The notes under the pieces: generated by a model
Told to the model about the DNA's origin: nothing
Seen by the model: the letters and a program-made list of their open reading frames with translations, nothing else
The model's database searches: none
Assembly: GCF_000025325.1 (NCBI RefSeq)
Contig: NC_013747.1
Span: 1 to 64,000 of the forward strand
Direction of reading: 5' to 3'
From: Haloterrigena turkmenica DSM 5511
GTDB lineage: Archaea > Halobacteriota > Halobacteria > Halobacteriales > Natrialbaceae
DNA: 64,000 nucleotides
Program-made: the position numbers and the translations under genes
Shown here: positions 27,513-35,955 of the stretch, one piece after another
Layout of the letters: every line of letters starts with the position of its first letter
Position numbering within the stretch: position 1 is the first letter of the stretch

Positions 27513-27556
27513 CGATTGTAACAGTTGTAGCCGACGGTTGTAACGATTGTAGCCGT
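27513..27556. promoter_or_regulatory. 22-bp tandem repeat with four TTGTARC sites
   Basis: Two 22-base copies (27513 and 27535) each hold TTGTAAC followed 9 bases later by TTGTAGC. The sites start at 27516, 27525, 27538 and 27547. The pair lies about 50 bases before the lysine-repeat gene and probably controls it. The 22-base period is two helical turns, so a protein dimer could bind the same DNA face. Confidence 0.5.
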
Positions 27557-27604
27557 TAATACAGATCCTCAAAGTGGCCTCTGACGGGCGGAACTCGCCC
27601 GAGA

Positions 27605-28030
27605 ATGACAATGACTGAAGACAAGAAAACCAGCGACCGCCGGGGTATCCTCCGAACCGTGGGGACGGCGAGTCTCGCCGCGATCGGATTCACCGGCGCC
27701 GCTTCGGCAAGTGGAAAGGACGACTACGAAAAGAAAACGCCGCCCGGTCACAAATCGAAGCAAAGCGGGGAGCGCGGTAATAAAAAGGCCAGCAAGAGGG
27801 GGAGAGGCAAAAAGAAGGGCCACAAGCCGAAGAAGAAGCGCGGTAAAGGCAAGGGTCACAAGAAGAAGAAGAAGAAGAAGAAGAAGCGCGGTAAGGGCAA
27901 GGGTCACAAGAAGAAGAAGAAACGCGGTAAAGGCAAGGGTCACAAGAAGAAGAAGAAACGCGGTAAAGGCAAGGGTCACAAGAAGAAGAAGAAACGCGGT
28001 AAGGGCCACAAGAAACACGGAGACTACTAA
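27605..28030 (+). CDS. secreted lysine-repeat protein (Tat-type signal, polycationic)
   Basis: A 141-residue protein. Residues 1-36 are a Tat-like signal: a DRRGILRTVG twin-Arg motif, a hydrophobic stretch and an Ala-rich end (GAASAS). The mature part is roughly half Lys, with Gly, His and Arg and few acidic residues. It includes near-identical copies of the 12-residue unit RGKGKGHKKKKK, the first extended with extra Lys. I do not recognise a family. A polycation secreted by an organism with an acidic proteome could bind the acidic S-layer, extracellular DNA or polyphosphate, or act as a toxin (all inference). The start may also be two codons later. A strong hairpin terminator follows. Confidence 0.7.
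   Translation: MTMTEDKKTSDRRGILRTVGTASLAAIGFTGAASASGKDDYEKKTPPGHKSKQSGERGNKKASKRGRGKKKGHKPKKKRGKGKGHKKKKKKKKKRGKGKGHKKKKKRGKGKGHKKKKKRGKGKGHKKKKKRGKGHKKHGDY
27839..28009 (+). repeat. coding tandem repeat, 36-bp unit
   Basis: Units beginning CGCGGTAA start at 27839, 27887, 27923, 27959 and 27995. The first is 48 bases, with four extra Lys codons; the next three are 36 bases and nearly identical; the last is partial. The unit encodes RGKGKGHKKKKK. The near-identity at DNA level points to recent expansion by slippage or recombination. Confidence 0.85.
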
Positions 28031-28085
28031 AAGCAGAAAGAGGTGGGGGACGATTAGAATCGATGGATGACGCTCTCTAACAGGA

Positions 28086-28119
28086 CTCCTCGCTATTGAG
28101 GAGATCTCGTTTCTCTTTT
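28086..28119 (+). terminator. hairpin and T-rich tail after the lysine-repeat gene
   Basis: CTCCTC and GAGGAG form a perfect 6-bp stem with a 6-base loop, followed by a T-rich run ending CTCTTTT. It lies 56 bases after the stop codon at 28030. Confidence 0.5.
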
Positions 28120-28310
28120 ACCGGATATTAACGTCCGCACCGTTTCGATGGGTAGCGACGAGCGTGCCGACTCGTACTAACAGCTGTTGACCCGACGGAG
28201 AGTCGTTCAGACTCCGGAAAGTTCTGCCAATGTGGATCAGTCCCGGAGAAAAGCCGTCATCGAACGAGAACGAGGAGCATCTCACAGCGCGCCCGATACC
28301 GAACGCTCCG

Positions 28311-28556
28311 TTACTCGAGTCGGTCGCGATGGTCGGCAGCGAGTTCGCGGGCTTGCTCGAGCGTGTGGGTTTCGGTCCACCGCACGCGGTCGGCGTCGCC
28401 GTAGGCCAGTGCCGTCTTGAGTTCGTCGCGGAGGACGCCGTGGTCGACCGCCTGGACCGTCCCCGACCCGTCGCCGAACTCGTAGACGCCGGGCCGATCG
28501 GGCGCGCTCGAGACCGCGTCCCGGTTGAGGTCCCGCCAGGGTTTCTGTAGCGGCAT
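28311..28556 (-). CDS. small conserved haloarchaeal protein (DUF7508-like)
   Basis: 81 residues. The string APDRPGVYEFGDGSG resembles the first strands of a GIY-YIG-like fold, and the C-terminus is a helix (LEQARELAADHRDRL). The catalytic residues of GIY-YIG nucleases are not all visible, so activity should not be assumed. I remember it as DUF7508 (from memory). The start is 3 bases after the stop of the DUF5796-like gene, so the two are co-transcribed. Confidence 0.75.
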   Translation of the reverse strand: MPLQKPWRDLNRDAVSSAPDRPGVYEFGDGSGTVQAVDHGVLRDELKTALAYGDADRVRWTETHTLEQARELAADHRDRLE

Positions 28557-28559
28557 CGC

Positions 28560-29078
28560 TTAGCCCCAGTTCGTGCCGGAGCCGTTATCATCGGTCTCGG
28601 CGTCGGTAGTATCCGTACCGTCGTTTCCGTCCACGTCTCCGTCGCTCGAGTCGACGTGTTCGACGAGTTCGTAGGCGTGTTCGCTCATCTCGTCCTCGGC
28701 GAAGACGAACACGCGGCCGTCGACCGCCGAGAGGTCGGCCTCGACGCGGATCGAGTAGCCCTCCGTGGCGACGGTGACGCCGGGGAACAGCTCCTCCTCG
28801 TCGTCGCGCTCGAGCATCACGCGGCCGACGCCGGTCGACTCGAGGATGTCGTCGTGGGTGTTGCGGTCGTTGACGTAGGTCATGACGCCCTCGACGCCGT
28901 CGGGGTCGGTCACGAGGACGTGCACTTCCTTCCCCGGCGGCGTCGTGATCGCTCCCTCGACGGGTTTCGGTGGACCGTGATAGAAGACGTCCCGACCGTC
29001 GAGATATTCGACGACGACGCCGCCCTCGACGAAGTCGACGGCAATCGTGCTGGGTGCGACGTTGTTGCGCGCGCTCAT
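28560..29078 (-). CDS. DUF5796-family haloarchaeal protein
   Basis: A 172-residue protein starting SARNNVAPSTIAVDF. The conserved core has LVTDPDGVEGVMTYVNDRNTHDDILESTGVGRVML and ends VFVFAEDEMSE. An acidic, disordered-looking tail of about 35 residues follows. I recognise the pattern as DUF5796, found across haloarchaea; its function is unknown to me. It has no Cys, no membrane segment and no nucleotide-binding motif. The start is the ATG before SARNN; the longer frame runs into the divergent shikimate kinase promoter region. Confidence 0.8.
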   Translation of the reverse strand: MSARNNVAPSTIAVDFVEGGVVVEYLDGRDVFYHGPPKPVEGAITTPPGKEVHVLVTDPDGVEGVMTYVNDRNTHDDILESTGVGRVMLERDDEEELFPGVTVATEGYSIRVEADLSAVDGRVFVFAEDEMSEHAYELVEHVDSSDGDVDGNDGTDTTDAETDDNGSGTNWG

Positions 29079-29249
29079 TGGTCGCTCGTTCGGGCGGATC
29101 CCGGAAAAGCGGTCGGTTCCGTCGTCGATCCGTTGCTGCGAGACGCGGGCCGATGGCTCTCGTCGGAACGACCGCGTCCGTGACCTCGAGGCGGCGGGAG
29201 CCCGCAGATCCGACGAACCGTCAGCCGTAAGTACGCGGTCTGAGAGAGT

Positions 29250-30128
29250 ATGCCCATGGACGGCCGCGCCGTCGCCCCAGCAGCCGGAACGGTTCTCAAC
29301 GCGCTTGCGACCGGGACCGGCTCGGCGTTTGCGATCGACCTCGAGACGACAGCTACCGTCGAACTCACCGATGACGGCGAGATCGACGCCGAAATCACCG
29401 GGCAGCCCGACGCCGACACGACGCTCATCAAGCGCTGCGTCGCGATGACGCTCGCCGAGCACGCCGACGCGGCGGGCCTTGACGCATCGACCGTCGGCGC
29501 TCGAGTTCGAACGGACAGCGAGGTGCCGATGGCCGCGGGGCTGAAGAGTTCCAGCGCCGCGGCGAACGCGACCGTGCTCGCGACGCTCGACGCCCTCGAG
29601 ATCGCCGACACGGTCGACCGGATCGACGCCTGTCGCCTGGGCGTCCGCGCGGCCCGCGACGCCGGCGTCACCGCGACGGGCGCCTTCGACGACGCCAGCG
29701 CGAGCATGCTCGGCGGCGTCACCGTCACCGACAACACGACCGACGAACTGCTCGCCCGAGAGACGGTCGACTGGGACGCGCTCGTCTACACGCCACCCGA
29801 GCAGTCCTTCAGCGCCGATGCCGATATCTCGGCCTGCGAGCGCGTCGCGCCGATGGCCGACCTCGTCGCGGAACTCGCTCTCGACGGTCGCTACGGCGAG
29901 GCCATGACCGTCAACGGCTTCGCCTTCTCGGCCGCCCTCGAGTTCCCGACGGGACCGATGGTCGACGTCATGCCCGACGTTGCGGGCGTCTCGCTGTCGG
30001 GGACGGGACCGAGCTACGTCGCCGTCGGCGAGCGATCGACGCTCGAGGCGGTCCGAGACCGGTGGGACGACCGAGACGGAACGACACGATTACTGACGAC
30101 GCGAACGGACGGAACACAAACGACATGA
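29250..30128 (+). CDS. aroK: shikimate kinase, archaeal GHMP type
   Basis: Phosphorylates shikimate in aromatic amino-acid synthesis. Archaea use a GHMP-family enzyme unrelated to bacterial AroK. The 292 residues show the GHMP ATP motif PMAAGLKSSSAAANA (about 91-105) and the C-terminal SLSGTGPSYVAVGE. The N-terminus GRAVAPAAGTVLNALA is typical of the family. The start could also be the second Met, two codons in. The stop overlaps the ATG of the chorismate mutase as ATGA, so the two aromatic-pathway steps are translationally coupled. Confidence 0.93.
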   Translation: MPMDGRAVAPAAGTVLNALATGTGSAFAIDLETTATVELTDDGEIDAEITGQPDADTTLIKRCVAMTLAEHADAAGLDASTVGARVRTDSEVPMAAGLKSSSAAANATVLATLDALEIADTVDRIDACRLGVRAARDAGVTATGAFDDASASMLGGVTVTDNTTDELLARETVDWDALVYTPPEQSFSADADISACERVAPMADLVAELALDGRYGEAMTVNGFAFSAALEFPTGPMVDVMPDVAGVSLSGTGPSYVAVGERSTLEAVRDRWDDRDGTTRLLTTRTDGTQTT

Positions 30129-30451
30129 CTCGCAACTCCGAGACAGCCACGGACGGTGGGACAGAGAACCGAATCCCTGACGAGATGAGCCTCGACGAAC
30201 TGCGCGAGGAGATCCAGACGATCGACCGCGAGATCGTCGAGTTGATCGCCCAGCGCACCTACGTCGCCGACACCATCGCCCAGGTCAAAGACGAACAGGG
30301 CCTGCCGACAACCGACGAGAAACAGGAACAGCAGGTGATGGAGCGGGCCGGCGAGAACGCCGAACAGTTCGACGTCGACGCCAACCTCGTGAAGGCGATC
30401 TTCCGACTGCTCATCGAACTGAACAAGGTCGAACAGCGAGAGAACCGGTAG
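30125..30451 (+). CDS. chorismate mutase, AroQ type
   Basis: Converts chorismate to prephenate for Phe and Tyr. The 108 residues carry the AroQ helical pattern: MSLDELREEIQTIDREIVELIAQRTYVADTIAQVK holds the active-site Arg and Lys, then LPTTDEKQEQQVMERA, and the C-terminal helix ends with LLIELNKVEQ. The first 25 residues are acidic. The ATG overlaps the shikimate kinase stop by four bases. The frame stays open for 80 codons after the stop (see findings). Confidence 0.9.
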   Translation: MTRNSETATDGGTENRIPDEMSLDELREEIQTIDREIVELIAQRTYVADTIAQVKDEQGLPTTDEKQEQQVMERAGENAEQFDVDANLVKAIFRLLIELNKVEQRENR

Positions 30452-30630
30452 TTCGTTCCGGTAGGTCGCGTCACGGATTCCAGCTACCTGAACAAGTTCA
30501 CCAAAGAGATCAGAGATCGCGCTAAACGCGTATATGAGTGCATCTACCGCTTGATTAGTGATCGGGTTTCCTCTGGTCGCTGTTCAGTTAGTTCGCCAGA
30601 GACGAATAGTTGCAGACTCTATAATTTGAT

Positions 30631-31458
30631 TCACTGCTGTGTGACAAGGAAATACGATTCCATCGGAAAGACGACACCTTCATCGTCGGTGTAATCCTCC
30701 AGCGCACTCCTGACTTCTTCAACCAGAGTTTCTCGGACTTCCGATTCGACGTTTCCGAGTGGCTCCGATAGCGGTGAGCTAGCCGCCTCTCGGCGAACGA
30801 ACTCCTCTACCGAGGGATAGCGCATTGAGCCGATTTCGATGGTGAGCGACCATTTATCGAACCCCGCGTCCCGTGCGAGAGTACCGAGGTCGTCCCCGTT
30901 CCATTCAGGGAACGGCGAGCGCATCATTGCCTCGGCGTCGTCACCGACGTGGCTCTCTAGCGCTTTGGCGAGTTTGACGTATCCGGGATTGTACTCAAGC
31001 GGACGCCAGACGCTCACCGCGATGCGCCCGCCCGGACTCAACACGCGGTGCATTTCCTGAAACGCGGTTGGGGGTTCAGTAACGAACTGGAGCGCCTGTT
31101 GACAAAGGACGACATCGAAGGTTCCGTCGGAAAACGGAAGATCGGTTGCGTCTCCGTGTCGCCATTCGACCTCCAGTCGGCTCTCCGCAGCGGTCGTCTC
31201 GGCGACTTCCAACATCTTCTCATTGATGTCCAGACCCACCACGGTTCCCGCGCCACCTACTCGGTCGGCAACACGTCGTGCCACGATGCCGGTGCCACAA
31301 CCCACGTCCAGAACCCTGTCATCGCTCTCTAAGTCGACTTCGTCGATAAGTCGCTCGGCCCACGGCGCGAACATGGCGGGAACGAGATACCGCTCGTATG
31401 CTTCAGGGGCACTCTGTTCAAGTTGCCATCCAGCCGTTTCGCGTTCTCGTTTAGCCAT
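30631..31458 (-). CDS. class I SAM-dependent methyltransferase
   Basis: 275 residues. It has the SAM motif VLDVGCGTGIVARRVADR (about 49-66), the acidic residue of motif post-I (GLDINEKMLE), motif II DVVLCQQALQFV and motif III LSPGGRIAVSVW. This is the UbiE/MenG-like branch, but the substrate is unknown. The gene is less G+C-rich in third positions than its neighbours, suggesting acquisition. The start is the ATG before AKRERE; six upstream residues are possible. The end lies about 180 bases beyond chorismate mutase, convergently. Confidence 0.85.
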   Translation of the reverse strand: MAKRERETAGWQLEQSAPEAYERYLVPAMFAPWAERLIDEVDLESDDRVLDVGCGTGIVARRVADRVGGAGTVVGLDINEKMLEVAETTAAESRLEVEWRHGDATDLPFSDGTFDVVLCQQALQFVTEPPTAFQEMHRVLSPGGRIAVSVWRPLEYNPGYVKLAKALESHVGDDAEAMMRSPFPEWNGDDLGTLARDAGFDKWSLTIEIGSMRYPSVEEFVRREAASSPLSEPLGNVESEVRETLVEEVRSALEDYTDDEGVVFPMESYFLVTQQ

Positions 31459-31884
31459 GCTGTGACCACGTGTCAACTACCTCGGCACTGGATATGAAAT
31501 AGCTAGTGTGAAGACGGTGATTTTCATAGGTTGAGTACGGTAGACGAGCTGATTTCAGCAGATAGCATGGTGGATCTCACTAGTTCCATAGCCGTCTCGG
31601 GCGCTGAATTCAAAAATGACCTCGCGGCAACTGACGAAATATTCGAGGGCATCCGCTCACGGGTCCGTCTATTTGCGGGAATCGCTACCTGGTCGCTGCG
31701 TCACGAGAATCAGCGTCGTTAAATCTTCAGCTGATGGGAGTCGCGTGCTGCATACAGAGGATGAACTCAGCACAGATCACTATCTCTATCCGGAGTTGAA
31801 TATATGAATCAGCCGTCACGTACGACTGCGTATTGAAGGGACGCTGGAAATGATAGAGTGACCAATCGCAGGTCGTTAGTTCTC
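31459..31884. other. low-G+C intergenic region, no gene seen
   Basis: 426 bases between two minus-strand genes. Two overlapping plus-strand frames (31531-31722 with a TTG start, and 31616-31807) have no recognisable features. The sequence resembles the edge of transferred DNA, but no insertion-sequence ends were found. Confidence 0.45.
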
Positions 31885-32760
31885 TCACCGGATGAATGCG
31901 AGTACTTCTTCCGTGAAGCGGTCTGTCGCGGTGAGCATCGCCTCGTGTGCGTGCCCATCGAAGGTACTGATCCGGCTGTTCGGGAGCGCGTCGTGAATCG
32001 GGCCCGTCGCATCTTTCAAGAACGGAGGGCTCTCGCTGCCGGACAACAGCAACGTCGGCGTCGTCATGTCGGCGAACCGGGCTGCATCGAACTCGTACTC
32101 GCCGACCGCTGATAAGCTGCGGGGCCAGACATGTGCCGCGTCCACGAGGTCCTGCCAGTCCGGGGCCGAGCGTTGCGCGTCGATTTCCTTCGGCGTGGAT
32201 TGGGCGATCTCTTGCAGGAACAGAACGAGCACCTGTTCGTTTTCACCGTCGTCCAGCAGCCGTTCCATTTCCGCGAGCACCTCATCGGAGTCGAGTTCGT
32301 AATCGTCGAACGTAATGGGTGGCTCGTACAGGATGAGTTTATGTAGGTTATCGGTTCGCAGGGCCGCTTCAAGCGATAAGAGTGCTCCCGATGAGTGCCC
32401 AAGGAGAGTTACAGGTTCGTCGATCGCCTCAACGACCGTAGCCACGTCCTCGAACTCCCGTTCCAGATCATACTCGTCGGCGTCACCGGAAGCGGATGCT
32501 TCCGGTTGGCCAGCCGAGCTTCGCTCGGCGACGTCGCCGCTCTCACCGACACCACGACAATCCATCGCATAGACCGTGCAGTGGTCCGCGAAGGTGGCAC
32601 GGACGTCGGATAACTCCCAGAACCTGTGGTCACAGACACTTCCGTGAACGAGCACGAGCGGTGGCCCGCTCCCCGTCCGTTCGAAGGCAATCTCAGTCCC
32701 GTCTGCGGACGTGACTGTTTCCATCTCCTCTCCCGTGTCTGGTGGCGTTGCTTCTGCCAT
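31885..32760 (-). CDS. alpha/beta hydrolase
   Basis: 291 residues. The hydrolase fold is clear: LVLVHGSVCDHRFWE (oxyanion-hole region), TVYAMDCRGVGESGD, nucleophile Ser in LGHSSGALL, an acid in LLLSGSESPP, and His in FDGHAHEAML. Substrates are not predictable. The start could be the Met 12 codons later (METVTSADG), which is where most relatives begin. Like the methyltransferase downstream, it has codon use unlike the core genes around it. Confidence 0.85.
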   Translation of the reverse strand: MAEATPPDTGEEMETVTSADGTEIAFERTGSGPPLVLVHGSVCDHRFWELSDVRATFADHCTVYAMDCRGVGESGDVAERSSAGQPEASASGDADEYDLEREFEDVATVVEAIDEPVTLLGHSSGALLSLEAALRTDNLHKLILYEPPITFDDYELDSDEVLAEMERLLDDGENEQVLVLFLQEIAQSTPKEIDAQRSAPDWQDLVDAAHVWPRSLSAVGEYEFDAARFADMTTPTLLLSGSESPPFLKDATGPIHDALPNSRISTFDGHAHEAMLTATDRFTEEVLAFIR

Positions 32761-32949
32761 GGGTGGTTCACCCTCATTCCTCTAAGAGACGTAATCACAT
32801 AGAGTCATCTTGTGAAAAATCGCCACGGTCTGAACAGGAGGCACGACCCGCTTGAGTCGAGCAGCGGGAGAATCGGTAGTTGAGAGACCGTTTTTAGACG
32901 CCGTCTCGGGTGTGACGATAGATCCGATCTCGAGGAGCGAGCGTCGCCG

Positions 32950-34251
32950 CTAATCGTCACTCGGTACCGGCCCCGTCTCGCTACTCCACGAGCCACTCGA
33001 GAAGTCGACCCCGCCGTTCAGATGACCGACGAGCGTCGCGACGGCCAGGTCGCCGGTGACGTTGGTCATCGTTCGCAGACGGTCGAGCAGCGGATCGATC
33101 CCGGCGATGAAGCCGACGACCTCGACGGGGAGTCCGACCTGTGTCAGGACGAGCGTCATCAGGATCAGGCCCGCACTCGGGACGCCCGCGGTTCCGATCC
33201 CCGCGAGGACGGCGATCGAGACGACGGTGAGTTGTTCGACGAGCGTCAACGAGGCGCCGACGACGTTCGCGGCGAAGACGGCGACGATACCCAGGTACAT
33301 GCTCGTTCCGTCCATGTTGATCGTCGCGCCCAGCGGGAGCGAAAAGCTGTAGATTCCCTCGTTAACGTGGAGGTTCTCGTCGGCGTTCGACATCGACACC
33401 GGCAGCGTCGCACTCGAGGAGCTGATGCTCAGCGCCGTCACTAGCGCGTCCTTGATTCCGGCGAGGAAAGCGATCGGCGACTGCCGGGTCAACAGCAGGA
33501 TCATCACGCCGAGGTAGACGACGGTGATGTGGATCGCGACGCCGAGGACCAGCGTCAGCGCCAGCATCGCGAAGGTGGTGAAGACGTCGACGCCGGCCTC
33601 GGCGAACGCGACGGCCATGAGCGCGAAGATGCCGAGCACGCCGTACTCCATGATCCCCCAGACGAGCGTGAACAGCGCCTCCGAGCCCGCTTCGGCGAGA
33701 TCGAAGAACGTCTCGACGCCGTTTCTGACGCTCTCGTCGGTGGTGCGTTCGCGGAGGAGAACGAGCGCGAGTCCGAAGACGATCACGAAGAAAATCGTCG
33801 CCAGGATATCGCCGGACGCCATCGCGTCGATGGGGTTCTCCGGGACGATTCCGAGAAAGACCTCGCCGAAGCTCGGCGCCTCTTCGGCTTCGAACTCCGC
33901 GTTCGACAACGTCAGGCCCGCCCCGGGGTCGATGAGGTTCGCGACGGTTAGCCCGATCGTGATCGCGATCACCGTGGTGAGCATGTAGATCGCGACGACC
34001 TGCCCGCCGATCTTGCCGAGCGACGTCGGAGAGAGTTGCTTGATCCCCATCAACAGCGTGAAGATGATGATGGGGACGACGATCATGCTCAGCAATCGAA
34101 CGAACAGCTCGCCGAGCGGCTCGAGCACGGTCGCCGGTTCGCCGACGACGAGGCCGACTACCGACCCGAGGACGAACGCTGCGCCGATGCGGTAGACGAT
34201 TGGTACCGAACGATACCGGTTCCAGCCCCGACGGATGGATTTTGTTACCAT
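32950..34251 (-). CDS. dicarboxylate/amino-acid:cation symporter (DAACS family)
   Basis: 433 residues, polytopic, with about eight membrane segments and two re-entrant loops. The family signature SSSSATLPVSM lies near residue 285, and PLGATINMDGTSMYLG, the substrate and Na+ site motif, near 315. The second hairpin is AGIGTAGVPSAGLILM. It would import glutamate, aspartate or C4-dicarboxylates with Na+ or H+. It stands alone. The N-terminal Arg-rich stretch before the first membrane segment fits the positive-inside rule and supports the chosen ATG. Confidence 0.92.
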   Translation of the reverse strand: MVTKSIRRGWNRYRSVPIVYRIGAAFVLGSVVGLVVGEPATVLEPLGELFVRLLSMIVVPIIIFTLLMGIKQLSPTSLGKIGGQVVAIYMLTTVIAITIGLTVANLIDPGAGLTLSNAEFEAEEAPSFGEVFLGIVPENPIDAMASGDILATIFFVIVFGLALVLLRERTTDESVRNGVETFFDLAEAGSEALFTLVWGIMEYGVLGIFALMAVAFAEAGVDVFTTFAMLALTLVLGVAIHITVVYLGVMILLLTRQSPIAFLAGIKDALVTALSISSSSATLPVSMSNADENLHVNEGIYSFSLPLGATINMDGTSMYLGIVAVFAANVVGASLTLVEQLTVVSIAVLAGIGTAGVPSAGLILMTLVLTQVGLPVEVVGFIAGIDPLLDRLRTMTNVTGDLAVATLVGHLNGGVDFSSGSWSSETGPVPSDD

Positions 34252-34354
34252 TGTCCATACTTTTTAGACACTATCGTGTGAAACGGTTCACCACGCAACA
34301 TCCGGGCGTATAGGGGAGGGTCCACTCAACAGCTATTAGGACAGTTCGCAGCCG

Positions 34355-34368
34355 GTGGCTGGAGCCAC
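34355..34368 (-). terminator. small hairpin after the CBS-epimerase gene
   Basis: GTGGC and GCCAC pair with a 4-base loop, 11 bases beyond the stop codon of the minus-strand gene. It may act as a terminator. Confidence 0.3.
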
Positions 34369-34378
34369 TTCGATCGGA

Positions 34379-35758
34379 CTACACTTCTCCGGAGGGGAGT
34401 TTTTCGTGCGGGCGCTCGGTCGTCGGCTCGTCGTCGACGGACTCGAGAACGGCCGTCGTGTTTTCGAAGCTCGGGGCCTGATCGAGCGTTTCGTAGTTGT
34501 TGTACCTGGTGGCCGTATACTCCTCGTACAGCCCGGCTTCGAACGCCTCTCGTAACTCGAGACAGTGATCGCGGACCGTTCGCTCCGGCTCGAAGTCCAG
34601 CACCGATCGGATCCTGTCGAACGCGACGCGGTAGCTCCGCTCATCGGTCAGTTCGTCGTGGTATTCGATCGACGCGTCGGGGAAACAGTCCTCGACGATG
34701 GTCGCGAGTTCGTCGATCCGATAGTTCTGCTCGTTCGAGCCGACGTTGAAGACGGTGTCGCCGACGTCCTCGATCGGCGCCGTGAGACACTCGACGTACG
34801 CGCGAGCGGCGTCGGCGACGTGGACGTTCGGCCGATACTGGTCGCCGCCGAAGACGGGGACGACACCTTCCGAGTAGGCTTTCACAGGGAGGATGTTTCC
34901 GACGAGGTCGAACCGCATCCGCGGCGACCGGCCGTAGACCGTCGCCATCCGAAGGATCGTCGGGGCGAAGTGCTCGTCCGCGAACTCCCGGAGCACGCGT
35001 TCGGACTGGATCTTCAGCCGGGCGTACAGCGAGACGGGGTTGCGAGCGTCGTCCTCGGCGAGCCGTCCGGCGTCGCCGTCGGAGCGGCCGTAGACGCTAC
35101 AGGTCGAGGCGAAGATAAACCGCGTGATGCCGTGGTACTTGCACAGCGACGCCAGAAGCTGCGTCGAGTGGAGGTTGTACTCGAGGGTCTTCTCGGGGTC
35201 GATTTCAGAGGCCGGATCGCCGACGATCCCGCCGAGGTGAACGACCGCGTCGACGCCGTCGATCGCCTCGAGGACCGCGTCGACCGATCGCGCGTCACCC
35301 TGGTAGAGCGTAAACCGATCGTCGTCGGTAAGCTCGGCGACCCCGGCGTCGCCGTAAAACAGCGGATCGAGGACGCGGACGTCGAACCCGTCGTCGAGGA
35401 GCTGTCGACAGAGGACGGAGCCGAGGTATCCCGCGCCGCCGACGACGAGCACCCGCTCGACGCCGGTAGCCGTCGGTTCGGCGTCGGCCGCGGATCCGTC
35501 GAAGTGCTCGGCGGTCGTGACGTCGATGACGGTCCCGTCTTCATCGACGACGGTCGGCTCCTCGTCGACGGCAGTCGCAACCGGTGCGTCGGGCGCGGCG
35601 CCGTCGCGGAGGGCTCCTCTGAGTCGATCGACCGTCGCCGTTCCGACAAGTCGGTCGTCGTCGTCGACGACAACGATACCTCTGTACTCGGAGCGGTCGA
35701 TCCGCGCGATCGCCGTCCGGATCGACGTCCCTGCATCGGCTGTAACTGGCCATCTCAT
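34379..35758 (-). CDS. NAD-dependent epimerase/dehydratase with N-terminal CBS-like domain
   Basis: 459 residues in two parts. Residues 1 to about 90 look like a CBS-type segment (RTAIARIDRSEYRGIVVVDDDDRLVGTATVDRL, then EEPTVVDEDG). Residues 100-420 are an extended SDR: VVGGAGYLGSVL (NAD-binding Gly motif), ASTCSVYG and YARLK (Ser, Tyr and Lys of the catalytic triad), and a C-terminal half typical of sugar-nucleotide epimerases. CBS domains usually bind adenine nucleotides, so the fusion may tie sugar-nucleotide supply to energy charge (inference). It lies downstream of, and parallel to, an aminotransferase gene, suggesting a shared glycan route. Confidence 0.85.
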   Translation of the reverse strand: MRWPVTADAGTSIRTAIARIDRSEYRGIVVVDDDDRLVGTATVDRLRGALRDGAAPDAPVATAVDEEPTVVDEDGTVIDVTTAEHFDGSAADAEPTATGVERVLVVGGAGYLGSVLCRQLLDDGFDVRVLDPLFYGDAGVAELTDDDRFTLYQGDARSVDAVLEAIDGVDAVVHLGGIVGDPASEIDPEKTLEYNLHSTQLLASLCKYHGITRFIFASTCSVYGRSDGDAGRLAEDDARNPVSLYARLKIQSERVLREFADEHFAPTILRMATVYGRSPRMRFDLVGNILPVKAYSEGVVPVFGGDQYRPNVHVADAARAYVECLTAPIEDVGDTVFNVGSNEQNYRIDELATIVEDCFPDASIEYHDELTDERSYRVAFDRIRSVLDFEPERTVRDHCLELREAFEAGLYEEYTATRYNNYETLDQAPSFENTTAVLESVDDEPTTERPHEKLPSGEV

Positions 35759-35955
35759 AGGTGACTTTGACCCCAACTGCCGCAGCGTCCGCGGTCTCGC
35801 ACCGACGTCAGCGCGGCCTACTCATCCAGACCGGATTGTTCCCCTTTGTTATGGATCGGTTTTCTAGACAGTCAGTCGGTCTCGAACGAGCGCCGCGTCC
35901 GCTCAGTGTCCTCGTCTCAAGACGGTCGTCGCCTCGAAACAGCGCCCAGAAGTGG

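Noticed and set aside
27839-28009. Repeat array considered as CRISPR
   Set aside because: The repeats are contiguous coding units without spacers and encode a Lys-rich peptide.
31531-31807. Small plus-strand frames in the low-G+C gap
   Set aside because: One needs a TTG start, neither has motifs, and no promoter or neighbour supports them.
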